A DNA stretch of 20,937 bases, taken from positions 1 through 20,937 of the forward strand of contig VXOR01000083.1 of NCBI GenBank assembly GCA_009840005.1, given 5' to 3'. Of this stretch, positions 1 to 7,086 are shown one piece after another (within the stretch, counting starts at the first letter, position 1; each line of letters begins with the position of its first letter). The notes below the pieces were generated by a model. It was not told the origin of the DNA and did no database searches. It worked only from the letters and a program-made list of their open reading frames with translations. Origin of the DNA: Gemmatimonadota bacterium (GTDB lineage: Bacteria > Latescibacterota > UBA2968 > UBA8231). Both the position numbers and the translations under genes were made by a program.

Positions 1-269
1 ATGCAGGCCACCCCTTGCCCCACCTCGAATTGCTCTACCCCAGCCCCGATCTCTTCGACGATGCCGGCGTTGGTATAGCCAAAGGGGCGCGGTGGCCGGT
101 CGGGTTGGGGGTTTTCCCGCATGGCCCCCACCCTCCCCAGTTCGGTTCCTGGGCTAATCAACGAAGCCTCCACCCGCACCTGCACCTCGCCGGGGCCGAG
201 AGCCGGCATGGTCTCCTCTAGACATACTCCCTGACCGCGGCCATCAATAGCGGCGACTTTCCGCTGCAT
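1..269 (-). CDS. MDR-family (zinc-type alcohol dehydrogenase-like) oxidoreductase, N-terminal part only
   Basis: An open frame reads from the ATG at 269 leftward off the window edge (89 complete codons). The start is preceded by an excellent ribosome binding site, AAGGAGGTG, a few bases upstream. The translation begins MQRKVAAIDGRGQ and continues with the GroES-like fold pattern of medium-chain dehydrogenases: 'PALGPGEVQVRVEASLISPG' around residues 22-41, then 'PFGYTNAGIVEEIGAGVEQF' followed by 'VGQGV'. The usual zinc-ligand Cys after the first strand is replaced by the SPGTE motif, as in the non-classical MDR branch whose members carry S(A/P)GTE there. The catalytic and NAD(P)-binding halves lie outside the window, so substrate and cofactor cannot be called. 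It is divergent from the coiled-coil gene at 372. Family assignment is fairly secure; specific function is unknown. Confidence 0.8.
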   Translation of the reverse strand, partial: MQRKVAAIDGRGQGVCLEETMPALGPGEVQVRVEASLISPGTELGRVGAMRENPQPDRPPRPFGYTNAGIVEEIGAGVEQFEVGQGVAC

Positions 270-371
270 AAGCACCTCCTTCTCGCGCTGGTTGCGCCTT
301 CGTGGGCTGCTATATTACTTAGTATATATGGTTTTTAGTTCTTTTGTGTCTATCGCGCCATTCGAGGCCCT
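270..371. promoter_or_regulatory. Divergent intergenic spacer, probable promoter region
   Basis: This 102-bp gap separates two divergently transcribed genes. Positions 311-345 are distinctly AT-rich (TATATTACTTAGTATATATGG) against GC-rich flanks. TATACT on the minus strand (326-321) resembles a -10 box, but I find no convincing -35 partner for either strand, so exact promoters are not assigned. The ribosome binding site of the leftward gene lies at about 272-280. Confidence 0.3.
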
Positions 372-1139
372 GTGAACGTCATCATTGCCGCTATTTTAGG
401 AGGAGTCGTCTTGGTGTGGGGCGGGTTTCTGGGCCTGCTCCGCATCGCGGACCCCTTCGAGCGCAAACACGTGCTGATCCTCGCGGCGTACACCACTGTC
501 GTCGTCGGCTGCGTCATGGGCTTGGTGCTCTTTATCAATCACGAGCGGCAAAAAGAGCACCGCGCTCAGCTAGAGGCGCAAATGGACAAGTTCGACAATC
601 GCCTCTCCGAGCTAAGCACCCGGCTCATTGGCCAACTAGAGGAAAAAGCCAATCTGACCGCCTCTGAATTCGAGATCCGCACCCTCTTGCAAAACGAAAA
701 GGATCACCACCAGCGCACCCGCAACCAACTAGCAACCGAAATAGATCACAACAACTCGCTGCAAAACAAAATAGAATCCGAGCGCAAGGAGCGGCTGCGC
801 TACCAATCCGACACGGACCGCAAGCTCGAAGAACGCTTCCGACAGGAGGACTTGCGCGACCAAAATATCGCCGATGCCCACAAGCGCTCCTTGGCGAACG
901 TGCAGGCACAGTTCGGCCCTCTCAACAACGAACTGACCCGCCTGCAAGAGCAAACCGCGCTCTTGCAGCGCAATCAGCAGGCAATCATAGACAAAATCGT
1001 CGCCACCCGCGAGACCCAAACGCTCTCAGTCCAAAAACTCGACGCGCTCGCCCGCAGCCTGAGCACCCTGTACAACGACTTGAACCAAACTATGGCCCAA
1101 GTTGACAGCCTATATCGTAGAACATCGCCAACGCCTTAA
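372..1139 (+). CDS. Two-TM membrane protein with long coiled coil, unknown function
   Basis: 255 residues from a GTG start with a GAGG four bases upstream. Residues 3-23 and 34-55 are hydrophobic membrane segments joined by a short charged loop (ADPFERKH). From about residue 57 to the C-terminus the protein is charged, rich in Q, E, L, K and R, and heptad-like, i.e. a long alpha-helical coiled coil with no catalytic motif that I recognise. Whether the coiled coil faces cytoplasm or periplasm is not clear from charge distribution. The next gene (coiled-coil lipoprotein) starts 10 bp after its stop with AAGGAG overlapping the stop region, so the two form an operon. The neighbouring convergent ExbB/ExbD-like cassette suggests an envelope structural or force-transmitting role; this is inference from context only. 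Confidence 0.8.
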   Translation: MNVIIAAILGGVVLVWGGFLGLLRIADPFERKHVLILAAYTTVVVGCVMGLVLFINHERQKEHRAQLEAQMDKFDNRLSELSTRLIGQLEEKANLTASEFEIRTLLQNEKDHHQRTRNQLATEIDHNNSLQNKIESERKERLRYQSDTDRKLEERFRQEDLRDQNIADAHKRSLANVQAQFGPLNNELTRLQEQTALLQRNQQAIIDKIVATRETQTLSVQKLDALARSLSTLYNDLNQTMAQVDSLYRRTSPTP

Positions 1140-1149
1140 GGAGCCGACA

Positions 1150-1968
1150 ATGAAACGCACCCTCATCCCTTTCATCGCCCTGTTCCTTGCTGCTTGTACC
1201 GATAAAGAGCAAGAGATGCTCCTGCTCCAATTGCAAAGCGACATGGTCCGCGCCAACGCCGCTATTGACTCGCTGACCTACTCGCTCGACGACTCCAACC
1301 GCTTGCTCGATGCCATGCGGGCGCAAGTAGATAGCACCCAACAGGTCAACGACAAGCTCCTCGAAAACGTGCAAAAGCTCAACAAGGAACTGCGGCACTG
1401 GAGTAAACTGGCCACCGAATACAAGCAGAGTAATGAGCGGTTAAAGATCGAAATAGATCAGTTAAGACAGGAAAAGCAAGCAGACCGTTACACCATCTCC
1501 CAGCTACGCGCCGAGACCGACCGCCTCAATGGAGAGCTGTTGGAAACCCACAGCAGCATCCGCCGCCAGAGTGCTCACATCCGCCGCTTAGAGCAAGAGT
1601 TGGCCCAGACCAAGGCCGAACTGGACGAGGCCAAGAAAGCCGCGCAAAACGCAGTGTACCTCTACGCTGCCAAAGAGACTCAACTCGTAGAGCAAGGCTA
1701 TCTCAAAACCCACCGGCCCTTTGGCAGCGGGTTCCGCAAGCAATACGAGTTAATTAAAAAGATTGACCGCGATAGCCCGAGCACCCAAGTCGCGCCCATC
1801 GGCCAAACTATCACGCTACCAGGCGAAGTCGAGGCCCTCGTCGATCACTACGGAAAGCTCAGGAAGGGGGATGACTACGAAATGACGCACGGCGACGCCG
1901 GCGTGCAGGTCGCGTTCCTCAACGAGTTGGCCGGTGGAACGAGCGTCTTGGCAATACTCAAGGAGTAG
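1150..1968 (+). CDS. Coiled-coil lipoprotein, probable
   Basis: 272 residues. The ATG at 1150 is chosen over in-frame upstream codons because it has AAGGAG at 1137-1142 and begins a clear lipoprotein signal: MKRT, a hydrophobic stretch, then the lipobox LAAC with Cys at residue 17. Residues about 20-185 form a long heptad-rich coiled coil (many Q, L, E, R, K). The C-terminal ~100 residues are different: 'VYLYAAKETQLVEQGYLKT' and a following small domain with 'APIGQTITLPGEVEALVDHY' resemble the C-terminal region of coiled-coil envelope proteins in Bacteroidetes, where a YYxxGTKKELxEKG-type motif follows the coil. I treat that resemblance as suggestive. It should be anchored by lipid to the inner or outer membrane with the coil in the periplasm. 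Its stop is 8 bp from the stop of the convergent ExbD-like gene. Confidence 0.8.
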   Translation: MKRTLIPFIALFLAACTDKEQEMLLLQLQSDMVRANAAIDSLTYSLDDSNRLLDAMRAQVDSTQQVNDKLLENVQKLNKELRHWSKLATEYKQSNERLKIEIDQLRQEKQADRYTISQLRAETDRLNGELLETHSSIRRQSAHIRRLEQELAQTKAELDEAKKAAQNAVYLYAAKETQLVEQGYLKTHRPFGSGFRKQYELIKKIDRDSPSTQVAPIGQTITLPGEVEALVDHYGKLRKGDDYEMTHGDAGVQVAFLNELAGGTSVLAILKE

Positions 1969-1976
1969 CTTGGCCC

Positions 1977-2396
1977 TCACCAAGTGTGGACATAGACCGC
2001 CGAGCGCACCTTCTCCCCGGCTTGGTCGGTCGAAAGCAATGAGTCGGCAAACGACGCGTGTTTGGCCAACCGCTCGCGGCTCCCCCCCTTGAGAAACAAG
2101 TGCAAACTGGCTTCGGGCTCAGCAGCGAGGCGGCGCACCATCCGACGAAACTCCCACTCGCTCAAAGGGCTGTCGATGGTGTAGCCATCGCGCGATAGCC
2201 CTACGCCCGCGCTCGTGTACAGCACGACCCGATCCCCAAGCTGTGGGTCGTGGCGATGCACCCGCCAGACCGGTTGCGTCACGTTGAGAATCATAATACC
2301 CAAGCTCAACATCAGCATCATAATGCCCAAGAAGAGTTCCTTGCTAATATCGTGCTCTTCAAATTCGGCGGTCTGGCGTTTGAGATAGCGGCTCAC
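1977..2396 (-). CDS. Small single-TM protein, ExbD/TolR-like partner of the upstream ExbB-like channel
   Basis: 139 residues from a GTG start that shares a GTGA overlap with the stop of the ExbB-like gene; AGAGGA lies about ten bases upstream. Topology is that of ExbD/TolR/MotB: short cytoplasmic N-terminus (MSRYLKRQTAEFEEHD), one hydrophobic segment at residues 21-40, then a periplasmic domain of about 95 residues. The canonical proton-relaying Asp of ExbD (D followed by the TM) is not obvious; an acidic residue, Glu20, sits at the start of the TM and could be its counterpart. The periplasmic part contains 'LSEWEFRRMVRRLAAEPEAS' and is not clearly the ExbD fold, so the call rests mainly on topology and translational coupling to the ExbB-like gene. 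Alternative: an unrelated single-pass accessory protein. Confidence 0.65.
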   Translation of the reverse strand: MSRYLKRQTAEFEEHDISKELFLGIMMLMLSLGIMILNVTQPVWRVHRHDPQLGDRVVLYTSAGVGLSRDGYTIDSPLSEWEFRRMVRRLAAEPEASLHLFLKGGSRERLAKHASFADSLLSTDQAGEKVRSAVYVHTW

Positions 2397-3178
2397 AATT
2401 TTCTATTCCTCTCCCTGACCCAAGCATCCTCCTGCCGGGCGAGCCGCTGGACCAAATAGTCGGCGACCTTGCGCAGTGGCAAGTAGGCCAAAAGGCCTAC
2501 AAGCGTGGTCTTAAAGGCCAAAACCAAGCCCTCGGCCATGGCGCTGAGCGCCTTAAAAGTCTGGGTCGCCTCGTCGATCTGACTCAATTCCTGCGCAGTC
2601 AGCAGGATGCCGCAAACCGTACCCAAGTAACCGTATAGAGGTATCCTCGTCAGGTCGCGGCGCACGTGCGTCAAAGGGTCGCCGAGCAAGCCTACGAGTT
2701 CGTCTACCAACTCCTCATCTCTGCTCTTGAGGTCGCTGTAGCTGGCGGATTGGCGCTGCAATTCTGTTAGCTGTTCCATTCTCTGGCGGCCCAAGGTGTT
2801 GGGGCCGGGACCGCCGCGCCGCGCCCAAGCTCGCTCCTCTCGACGGAGGTGCAAACTAATGTGTGCCAAGCTCAACAGATGACCGCCAGCCGACCAAGCG
2901 ATCAGCACGTATGAGAAGCGGCCAATCCACGCAAAGGGACTGGCTAGCTGTGGGTTTACGAAGAGGTAATAAGCGGGCAGTGCCCCGACGATCAAACCGG
3001 TCAGCAAGCCGATACTGCTAGCGAGGAACCGCAGGCGGGACACGTGTAGAGAGTACGCTTCGTCGTGCCGGTGCATACGCCGGGCTCGTCGTAAGTGCAA
3101 ACAGCTAACAGTGACGCCGCCAGCCAGTGTCAACAGGATGCTACTGCCTAACACTAATTCGTCGTTCAAGAAGTCCAT
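2393..3178 (-). CDS. MotA/TolQ/ExbB-type proton channel protein with extra N-terminal membrane segments
   Basis: 261 residues from ATG 3178; a longer version from ATG 3205 is also possible and no start has a well-spaced ribosome binding site. The last third carries the ExbB/TolQ signature: 'IPLYGYLGTVCGILLTA' (residues ~179-195), with the Gly-Thr-Val-x-Gly core, then 'AMAEGLVLAFKTTLVGLLAY' (~213-232). In this family these two helices line the proton path with the ExbD partner. Before the cytoplasmic loop (about residues 111-178, charged, EELVDEL) there are three hydrophobic segments (~7-28, ~51-74, ~83-110) where canonical ExbB/TolQ has one. It overlaps the preceding gene by 13 bp and the following ExbD-like gene by 4 bp, so all three are translationally linked. 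Probable role: proton-motive-force transducer in the inner membrane; the driven process is unknown. Confidence 0.75.
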   Translation of the reverse strand: MDFLNDELVLGSSILLTLAGGVTVSCLHLRRARRMHRHDEAYSLHVSRLRFLASSIGLLTGLIVGALPAYYLFVNPQLASPFAWIGRFSYVLIAWSAGGHLLSLAHISLHLRREERAWARRGGPGPNTLGRQRMEQLTELQRQSASYSDLKSRDEELVDELVGLLGDPLTHVRRDLTRIPLYGYLGTVCGILLTAQELSQIDEATQTFKALSAMAEGLVLAFKTTLVGLLAYLPLRKVADYLVQRLARQEDAWVRERNRKL

Positions 3179-4365
3179 CCCTTCGCACTCAAGAGCTTCC
3201 ACCATTGCCGACTTGCCACTCCCAGATAGAACAACAGGCCGGTCGCAATTCCCCACAGCTCCCACGGCGCGCTGCGGCCAATGCGTATGCCCCGAACAAA
3301 CGATTCCTGTACCCCCCTCCCCGGTCCCGTAGAACGGCCCTCACCTTTGGCTGCGCCGCGGGCAGCTGGGGGGGCATAGTCTCGGCGGCGGTCTGCTTCC
3401 CCGCTCGCCGCGCCAGTCAAGGACCGCTGCGGCACGATGTGGCTTGTGCCTTTGAGGGCTTGTTTCTTCGGGAAAACCAACTCGCGTTGCGCTGCGGGCA
3501 GTGCCTCGGTCCAAGCGAGCAGTTTTTTTGCCGCATCTATACTTTCGACTTCGGCCAATTTGCTCGCTTTCCCGAGGGAAAAAGCCAGCCGCCCGCGGAC
3601 GAATCCCTGGTAGAGCACGTCCTGTGTGGATCTCCGGCGTGCGTGAAGCTCTTGCGCTAGTTTATCGCGTTGCTTTTGCAGATGCACCAGACGGCTGACG
3701 ACCATATGAGTCTCCATGGGCTGGTGCGCTACGTTGCCGGCCGCACCTCTGAGCGGCCGACGCCGCGACGCACGGACCAATTGTGCGGCATCGAACTGGG
3801 TCTCTAATTCGACCTCGCCAAACAGCGTCGTCCCCCAGATGACTTCGGCCCCGGGAATGTCGGGCAAGCTGTGGTTGTAAAAACGCGGTTCGGCTCGCTG
3901 GCCGTCCACCCACCAGCGGCCATCGCCGGTAGCCAGCACCTTGCGCAAGCGACCACGACCATCTTGCAAGTACAAACCAGCCATAAAGCCGCTTTCGACT
4001 CGGTCCGTGTCCCAGCAATGAGCGCGCAAGACATTGGACTCTCGCAGGTACACGACGGGAATCTCGACTCGGGTCGGAGTCAAACGCGTATCCCCGATCC
4101 GATGACCATTGAGGAACAGCTCGGCTTCATCGTCGGCCCAAAAGATCAGTACCAGTTTGGAATTGGCTGGCAATAGCCGACTGTCTGCCTTTCGCTTTGC
4201 CAATTCGCGCAGCTTATCGCCCCCATAGAGGCGGACCAAGGTATCGATGCTGGCGGACACCTGATTGTATTGTTGTCTGAGTGCCACCACGTCATCGGCC
4301 GCGGCGGCCGCAGCCCAGCCAACACCGCACACCGCCCAAGCCAACCAACACATCGGGGCGTTCAA
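3166..4365 (-). CDS. Secreted or periplasmic protein with beta-sandwich-like domain and C-terminal membrane anchor
   Basis: 399 residues from a TTG start with GGGAGG about eleven bases upstream (an ATG four codons later is the alternative). Residues 1-23 are a signal peptide ending in an Ala run before DD. Residues ~70-155 look like an all-beta, galactose-binding-like fold ('LVLIFWADDEAELFLNGHRI', 'YLRESNVLRAHCWDT'), a pattern seen where a protein is described as having a 'limb' that binds ligands or other proteins. Residues ~225-285 are helical and charged, and ~310-365 are low-complexity and basic/Gly-rich. Residues ~369-385 (WGIATGLLFYLGVAS) form a C-terminal TM, giving N-out, type I topology. 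It is first in a three-gene unit with ExbB-like and ExbD-like proteins, so it is likely the periplasmic partner of that motor. I do not recognise the family. Confidence 0.7.
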   Translation of the reverse strand: MNAPMCWLAWAVCGVGWAAAAAADDVVALRQQYNQVSASIDTLVRLYGGDKLRELAKRKADSRLLPANSKLVLIFWADDEAELFLNGHRIGDTRLTPTRVEIPVVYLRESNVLRAHCWDTDRVESGFMAGLYLQDGRGRLRKVLATGDGRWWVDGQRAEPRFYNHSLPDIPGAEVIWGTTLFGEVELETQFDAAQLVRASRRRPLRGAAGNVAHQPMETHMVVSRLVHLQKQRDKLAQELHARRRSTQDVLYQGFVRGRLAFSLGKASKLAEVESIDAAKKLLAWTEALPAAQRELVFPKKQALKGTSHIVPQRSLTGAASGEADRRRDYAPPAARGAAKGEGRSTGPGRGVQESFVRGIRIGRSAPWELWGIATGLLFYLGVASRQWWKLLSAKGWTS

Positions 4366-4400
4366 AACTCTAGGTGCCTCCCGAGCAACATCATCCCACC

Positions 4401-4427
4401 TCTGCGCTCATCTGCGTTCATCTGCGG
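4401..4427. repeat. Short tandem repeat, 10-bp period
   Basis: Two full copies and a partial third of a decamer: TCTGCGCTCA, TCTGCGTTCA, TCTGCGG (plus strand); on the minus strand CGCAGATGAA/CGCAGATGAG. It lies in the 63-bp gap between the SDR gene and the secreted-protein gene, and ends a few bases before the SDR stop codon. Similar 'CGCAGATGAACGCAGATGA' strings are scattered intergenically in many bacterial genomes; here only this locus is seen. Confidence 0.7.
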
Positions 4428-4428
4428 A

Positions 4429-5199
4429 TTAGATATTCGACTTGGATTGCCCCCCATCGACATTGAGGCAGGCACCGGTCACCCATTTCGCCCGGTCGGA
4501 CGCCAAGAACGCCACTACATCGGCGACCTCCTCCGGGGTGCCAAAGCGGCCAAAGGGTATATTGGCGTCGATAAAGGCTTGGATTTGCGCTGGATTTTCC
4601 TTCATCCGCCGCTCCCAACTCCCCCCGGAAAAGAGAATCGAGCCCGGAGCCACGGTATTGACGCGGATGTTCTTTTTCGCCGCTTCAATGGCTAGGTTGG
4701 CCCCTAGGCTGATCAGCGCTGCCTTGGCGGCATTATATGAGATAGGCCCGCCGCTTTCGCGGCCAAAAATTGAAGAAATGTGGACGATGCTGCCGCCCCC
4801 GCGCGCTTCCATTAAGGGAATAGCCGCACGGCTCACCCGCACGGCCGAAAGAAAGCTCCAGTTGATGATGTCGTTCCACTCGTCGTCGTCGATCTCGACA
4901 AAGGGCGTCCATTTAGATCCGCCGACATTGTTGACAAGAATATCGAGCCCACCAAAGCGACTTTTCGCGGCCTCCACTACGGCAATCGCACCCTCCGGCG
5001 TTGTCACATCTTGCGCGATAGCCTCCACCTCTGCGCCTCCACTTGCCAATTCGGCAGCCGCTTCCGCCAGCGCGTCGGCACCGCGGGCGCAGATGCAAAG
5101 CTGCGCTCCTTCGGCAGCCAAGGCGGCGGCGATGCGCTTGCCAATGCCGCGGCTAGCCCCGGTCACCAAGGCGACTTTGTCTTTGAGTCCTAGATCCAA
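4429..5199 (-). CDS. Short-chain dehydrogenase/reductase (SDR), classical type
   Basis: 256 residues from a TTG start at 5199, chosen because AAGGAG sits six bases upstream and the sequence then begins directly with the SDR fold (LDLGLKDKVALVTGASRG); upstream in-frame codons would run into the preceding gene. The NAD(P)-binding TGASRGIG is at residues 13-20, NNVGG at 90-94, and the catalytic set is Asn113, Ser142, Tyr155 and Lys159 (SYNAAK). The C-terminal 'WVTGACLNVDGGQSKS' is typical of FabG-like and gluconate/sugar dehydrogenase-like SDRs. Family membership is certain; substrate is not, and FabG-like labels would be over-precise. It follows the exchanger gene by two bases (stop 5201, start 5199) and ends the amidohydrolase-exchanger-SDR operon. 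Confidence 0.93.
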   Translation of the reverse strand: MDLGLKDKVALVTGASRGIGKRIAAALAAEGAQLCICARGADALAEAAAELASGGAEVEAIAQDVTTPEGAIAVVEAAKSRFGGLDILVNNVGGSKWTPFVEIDDDEWNDIINWSFLSAVRVSRAAIPLMEARGGGSIVHISSIFGRESGGPISYNAAKAALISLGANLAIEAAKKNIRVNTVAPGSILFSGGSWERRMKENPAQIQAFIDANIPFGRFGTPEEVADVVAFLASDRAKWVTGACLNVDGGQSKSNI

Positions 5200-5200
5200 A

Positions 5201-6187
5201 CTACACTCCTTTTTCAATGCCCGGAGCCAACGCACCGGGGTTGGTTGCAAAAAGCGCGATCAAATAAGCAATGCACAACACCAACAACACCAAGCCTTTC
5301 CAGCGGTTTAACTCGTAGCCTAAGCGCATCAACCCGAGCATCGTCAGCACGATCGCCAGCATCCACGGGAACATAAAATTGACCACGTTGGCCGGAACCA
5401 CTAGCGGATTGGCCAGAGCCGAAGCGCCGGCAATCCAGCAGATATTGAGGATGTCGGCTCCGAGGATGTTGCCCACCGCCAAGGCCCCTTGGCCCTTGCG
5501 GGCGGCGACGATGCAGGTGGCGACCTCGGGTATCGAAGTGCCCAAGGCCACAACCACCAAACCTATGACCACATTCGGCAGCCCCAATGCCTCCCCTACC
5601 ACCGGGGTGGCCTCGACGATAAAGTGGCTGCTGACGACCACCCCAGCCAGACCGCCGGCGAATAGCAACGCTACCAGCCAAAGGCTTCGAGAGGGGGCTT
5701 CCTCTTCGACTACCTCGGTGCGCGGTCGCCGCTTCTGCTCCCAGACCGAGTATATCAGGTATAGGACAAAAAGACCCACCAACGCGCCGCCTTCCACCCG
5801 GGCCAGCGTCCCGTCGGAGGCCATGTACCAAGCCACTAGATCTACAGTGATGAGAAAAATCGCGGCTGAGCGCAGCACAATGCGGTCAATGGCAATGGCC
5901 GCAGGGGCAAAAAACGCAGCCATGGGCAGAGCCAAGCCATCGTCGTAAATAACCGACCCCACGGCATTGCCCAGCGCCACTTCGGGGGAGTCCCTGAGGG
6001 CAGCGGTCACGGAGACCGCCAGTTCGGGCGCGGTAGTGCCAAGGCCGACGATGACGATGCCGATCAAGATAGGAGGAGCGTGGAGGTAGCGCGCAATATC
6101 AATGGCGCCCTCCACCAGATAGTCGGCGCATTTGGCCAACAGCACGAAGGATAGGACCATCAGGCCCGCTGCCTCCCATACCCCCAT
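5201..6187 (-). CDS. Cation/Ca2+ exchanger (CaCA superfamily, YrbG-like Na+/Ca2+ antiporter)
   Basis: 328 residues, about ten hydrophobic segments in two homologous halves separated by a charged loop (residues ~150-170, 'EQKRRPRTEVVEEEAPSRS'). The alpha-1 repeat has GLGTTAPE at 48-55 and GN at 73-74; the alpha-2 repeat has ALGTSIPE and GNILGADILN. These Pro-Glu and Gly-Asn signatures coordinate the ions in the family, which moves Ca2+ (or another cation) across the inner membrane in exchange for Na+ or H+. One oddity: after GN in alpha-1 the usual GSNIFN is GSVIYDDG, adding two Asp residues. The start ATG at 6187 has only a weak GAAAG upstream; it lies 20 bp after the amidohydrolase stop. The transported ion cannot be told from sequence. 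Confidence 0.92.
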   Translation of the reverse strand: MGVWEAAGLMVLSFVLLAKCADYLVEGAIDIARYLHAPPILIGIVIVGLGTTAPELAVSVTAALRDSPEVALGNAVGSVIYDDGLALPMAAFFAPAAIAIDRIVLRSAAIFLITVDLVAWYMASDGTLARVEGGALVGLFVLYLIYSVWEQKRRPRTEVVEEEAPSRSLWLVALLFAGGLAGVVVSSHFIVEATPVVGEALGLPNVVIGLVVVALGTSIPEVATCIVAARKGQGALAVGNILGADILNICWIAGASALANPLVVPANVVNFMFPWMLAIVLTMLGLMRLGYELNRWKGLVLLVLCIAYLIALFATNPGALAPGIEKGV

Positions 6188-6207
6188 AGTTTATCTTTCA
6201 GCCTTCT

Positions 6208-7080
6208 TCACGGCGTATCTAAATAGGAAGACAAGAGACGCTCGGCGTTTTGGTAGGCGATCTTGTCAAAGGCTTCTGCAGGTAGCTCAAGAGTGCGCAG
6301 GAAATCCATTAGCTGAGAGTCAAAGTAATCCCGACCAAAGAGCAATTTGTCCTGAAATTCGAGGAGAAAATCGCGTCCGAAGTCTCGATCTCTTTGGAGC
6401 GCACGCAAACCTGACCCGGCCGATAGATCGGCATATAGGTTGCGGTACTGGCGCATCATCGGAGCCAAGCGCCCATTCGGCAGCACCGGACCACTCGGAT
6501 AGCTCTCCTTGTCATAGCGATCATCCCCAGAAATATGGGCCCAGAACCCCGGAGCATGGCCGATAAAGACCGTCTGCGGACAGGCCGCAACCGCACGTTC
6601 AAGCGCGTCGAGGCTGCCGCCGTACCACCAGTTGGGACGCGGGTAAGCGCCGTGGCCGTGGTCAATCGGATAGTCGAGATGGATCGTAATGGGCAAGCGC
6701 ATTGCGCCACAAGCCTCGTACAGGCGCAGCGCGTCTGGATCGTCAAACGGGAGGCGCACTTTCAACTCGGAGGCGACCTGCACGCCGTGGATTTCAACTG
6801 CGGCTTTGAGCCGATCTATGGCGTCGGGCCGCTTGGGATGCGGCATGTAGCCGAGGACAAAGCGATCGGGCGCTTCCCGGCCGACAGCTAGCACATCTTC
6901 AAAGGGAATCCCCAAGCCCGTAGGAGGCAACACCGAGTGATACGAAGGCGAGTATTCATCTGTAGGGACCTCCCACGAGAAAAGCCACATCTGGTCGATG
7001 TCCTGCTCGTCCATGTTGCGCAGGATTTTGGCGGCGTTAAAGCCGTGCCAATTGGGGTGATTATGCGCGTCAATAAGCAT
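6208..7080 (-). CDS. Amidohydrolase-2 family TIM-barrel metal-dependent hydrolase
   Basis: 290 residues. The start gives MLIDAHNHPN, placing the metal-binding His6-x-His8 at the end of the first strand as in amidohydrolase-2 proteins. Further likely ligands and catalytic residues are His134 (ITIHLDYP), His175 (FIGHAPGF) and Asp251 (LLFGRDYF), in the order the family requires. These enzymes typically hydrolyse or decarboxylate small carboxylated or cyclic substrates; the substrate here is not identifiable. There is no Shine-Dalgarno sequence in front of the ATG; instead a strong promoter ends six bases upstream (see 7087-7115), implying a leaderless message. It heads a three-gene operon with the exchanger and the SDR. 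Confidence 0.9.
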   Translation of the reverse strand: MLIDAHNHPNWHGFNAAKILRNMDEQDIDQMWLFSWEVPTDEYSPSYHSVLPPTGLGIPFEDVLAVGREAPDRFVLGYMPHPKRPDAIDRLKAAVEIHGVQVASELKVRLPFDDPDALRLYEACGAMRLPITIHLDYPIDHGHGAYPRPNWWYGGSLDALERAVAACPQTVFIGHAPGFWAHISGDDRYDKESYPSGPVLPNGRLAPMMRQYRNLYADLSAGSGLRALQRDRDFGRDFLLEFQDKLLFGRDYFDSQLMDFLRTLELPAEAFDKIAYQNAERLLSSYLDTP

Positions 7081-7086
7081 TTGTCA

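Noticed and set aside
1..221. A plus-strand open frame of about 68 codons near the left edge.
   Set aside because: The minus strand in this stretch encodes a coherent MDR dehydrogenase N-terminus with a strong RBS; the plus-strand frame is its shadow.
1969..1984. Short inverted repeat CTTGG/CCAAG between the convergent stops as a terminator.
   Set aside because: Only a 5-bp stem and no U-tract on either strand.
1977..3178. Zorya-type antiphage motor (ZorAB).
   Set aside because: An ExbB/ExbD-like pair alone is not enough: no long ZorA cytoplasmic tail, no ZorC, ZorD helicase or ZorE nuclease is nearby, and the neighbours are envelope proteins.
4442..5311. Long plus-strand frame (about 289 codons) antisense to the SDR gene.
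   Set aside because: The SDR is complete with catalytic residues; the antisense frame is low-complexity (Ser/Ala/Pro-rich) with no motif or RBS. Same reasoning for antisense frames inside argG (7316-7804) and the metallohydrolase (12363-12998).
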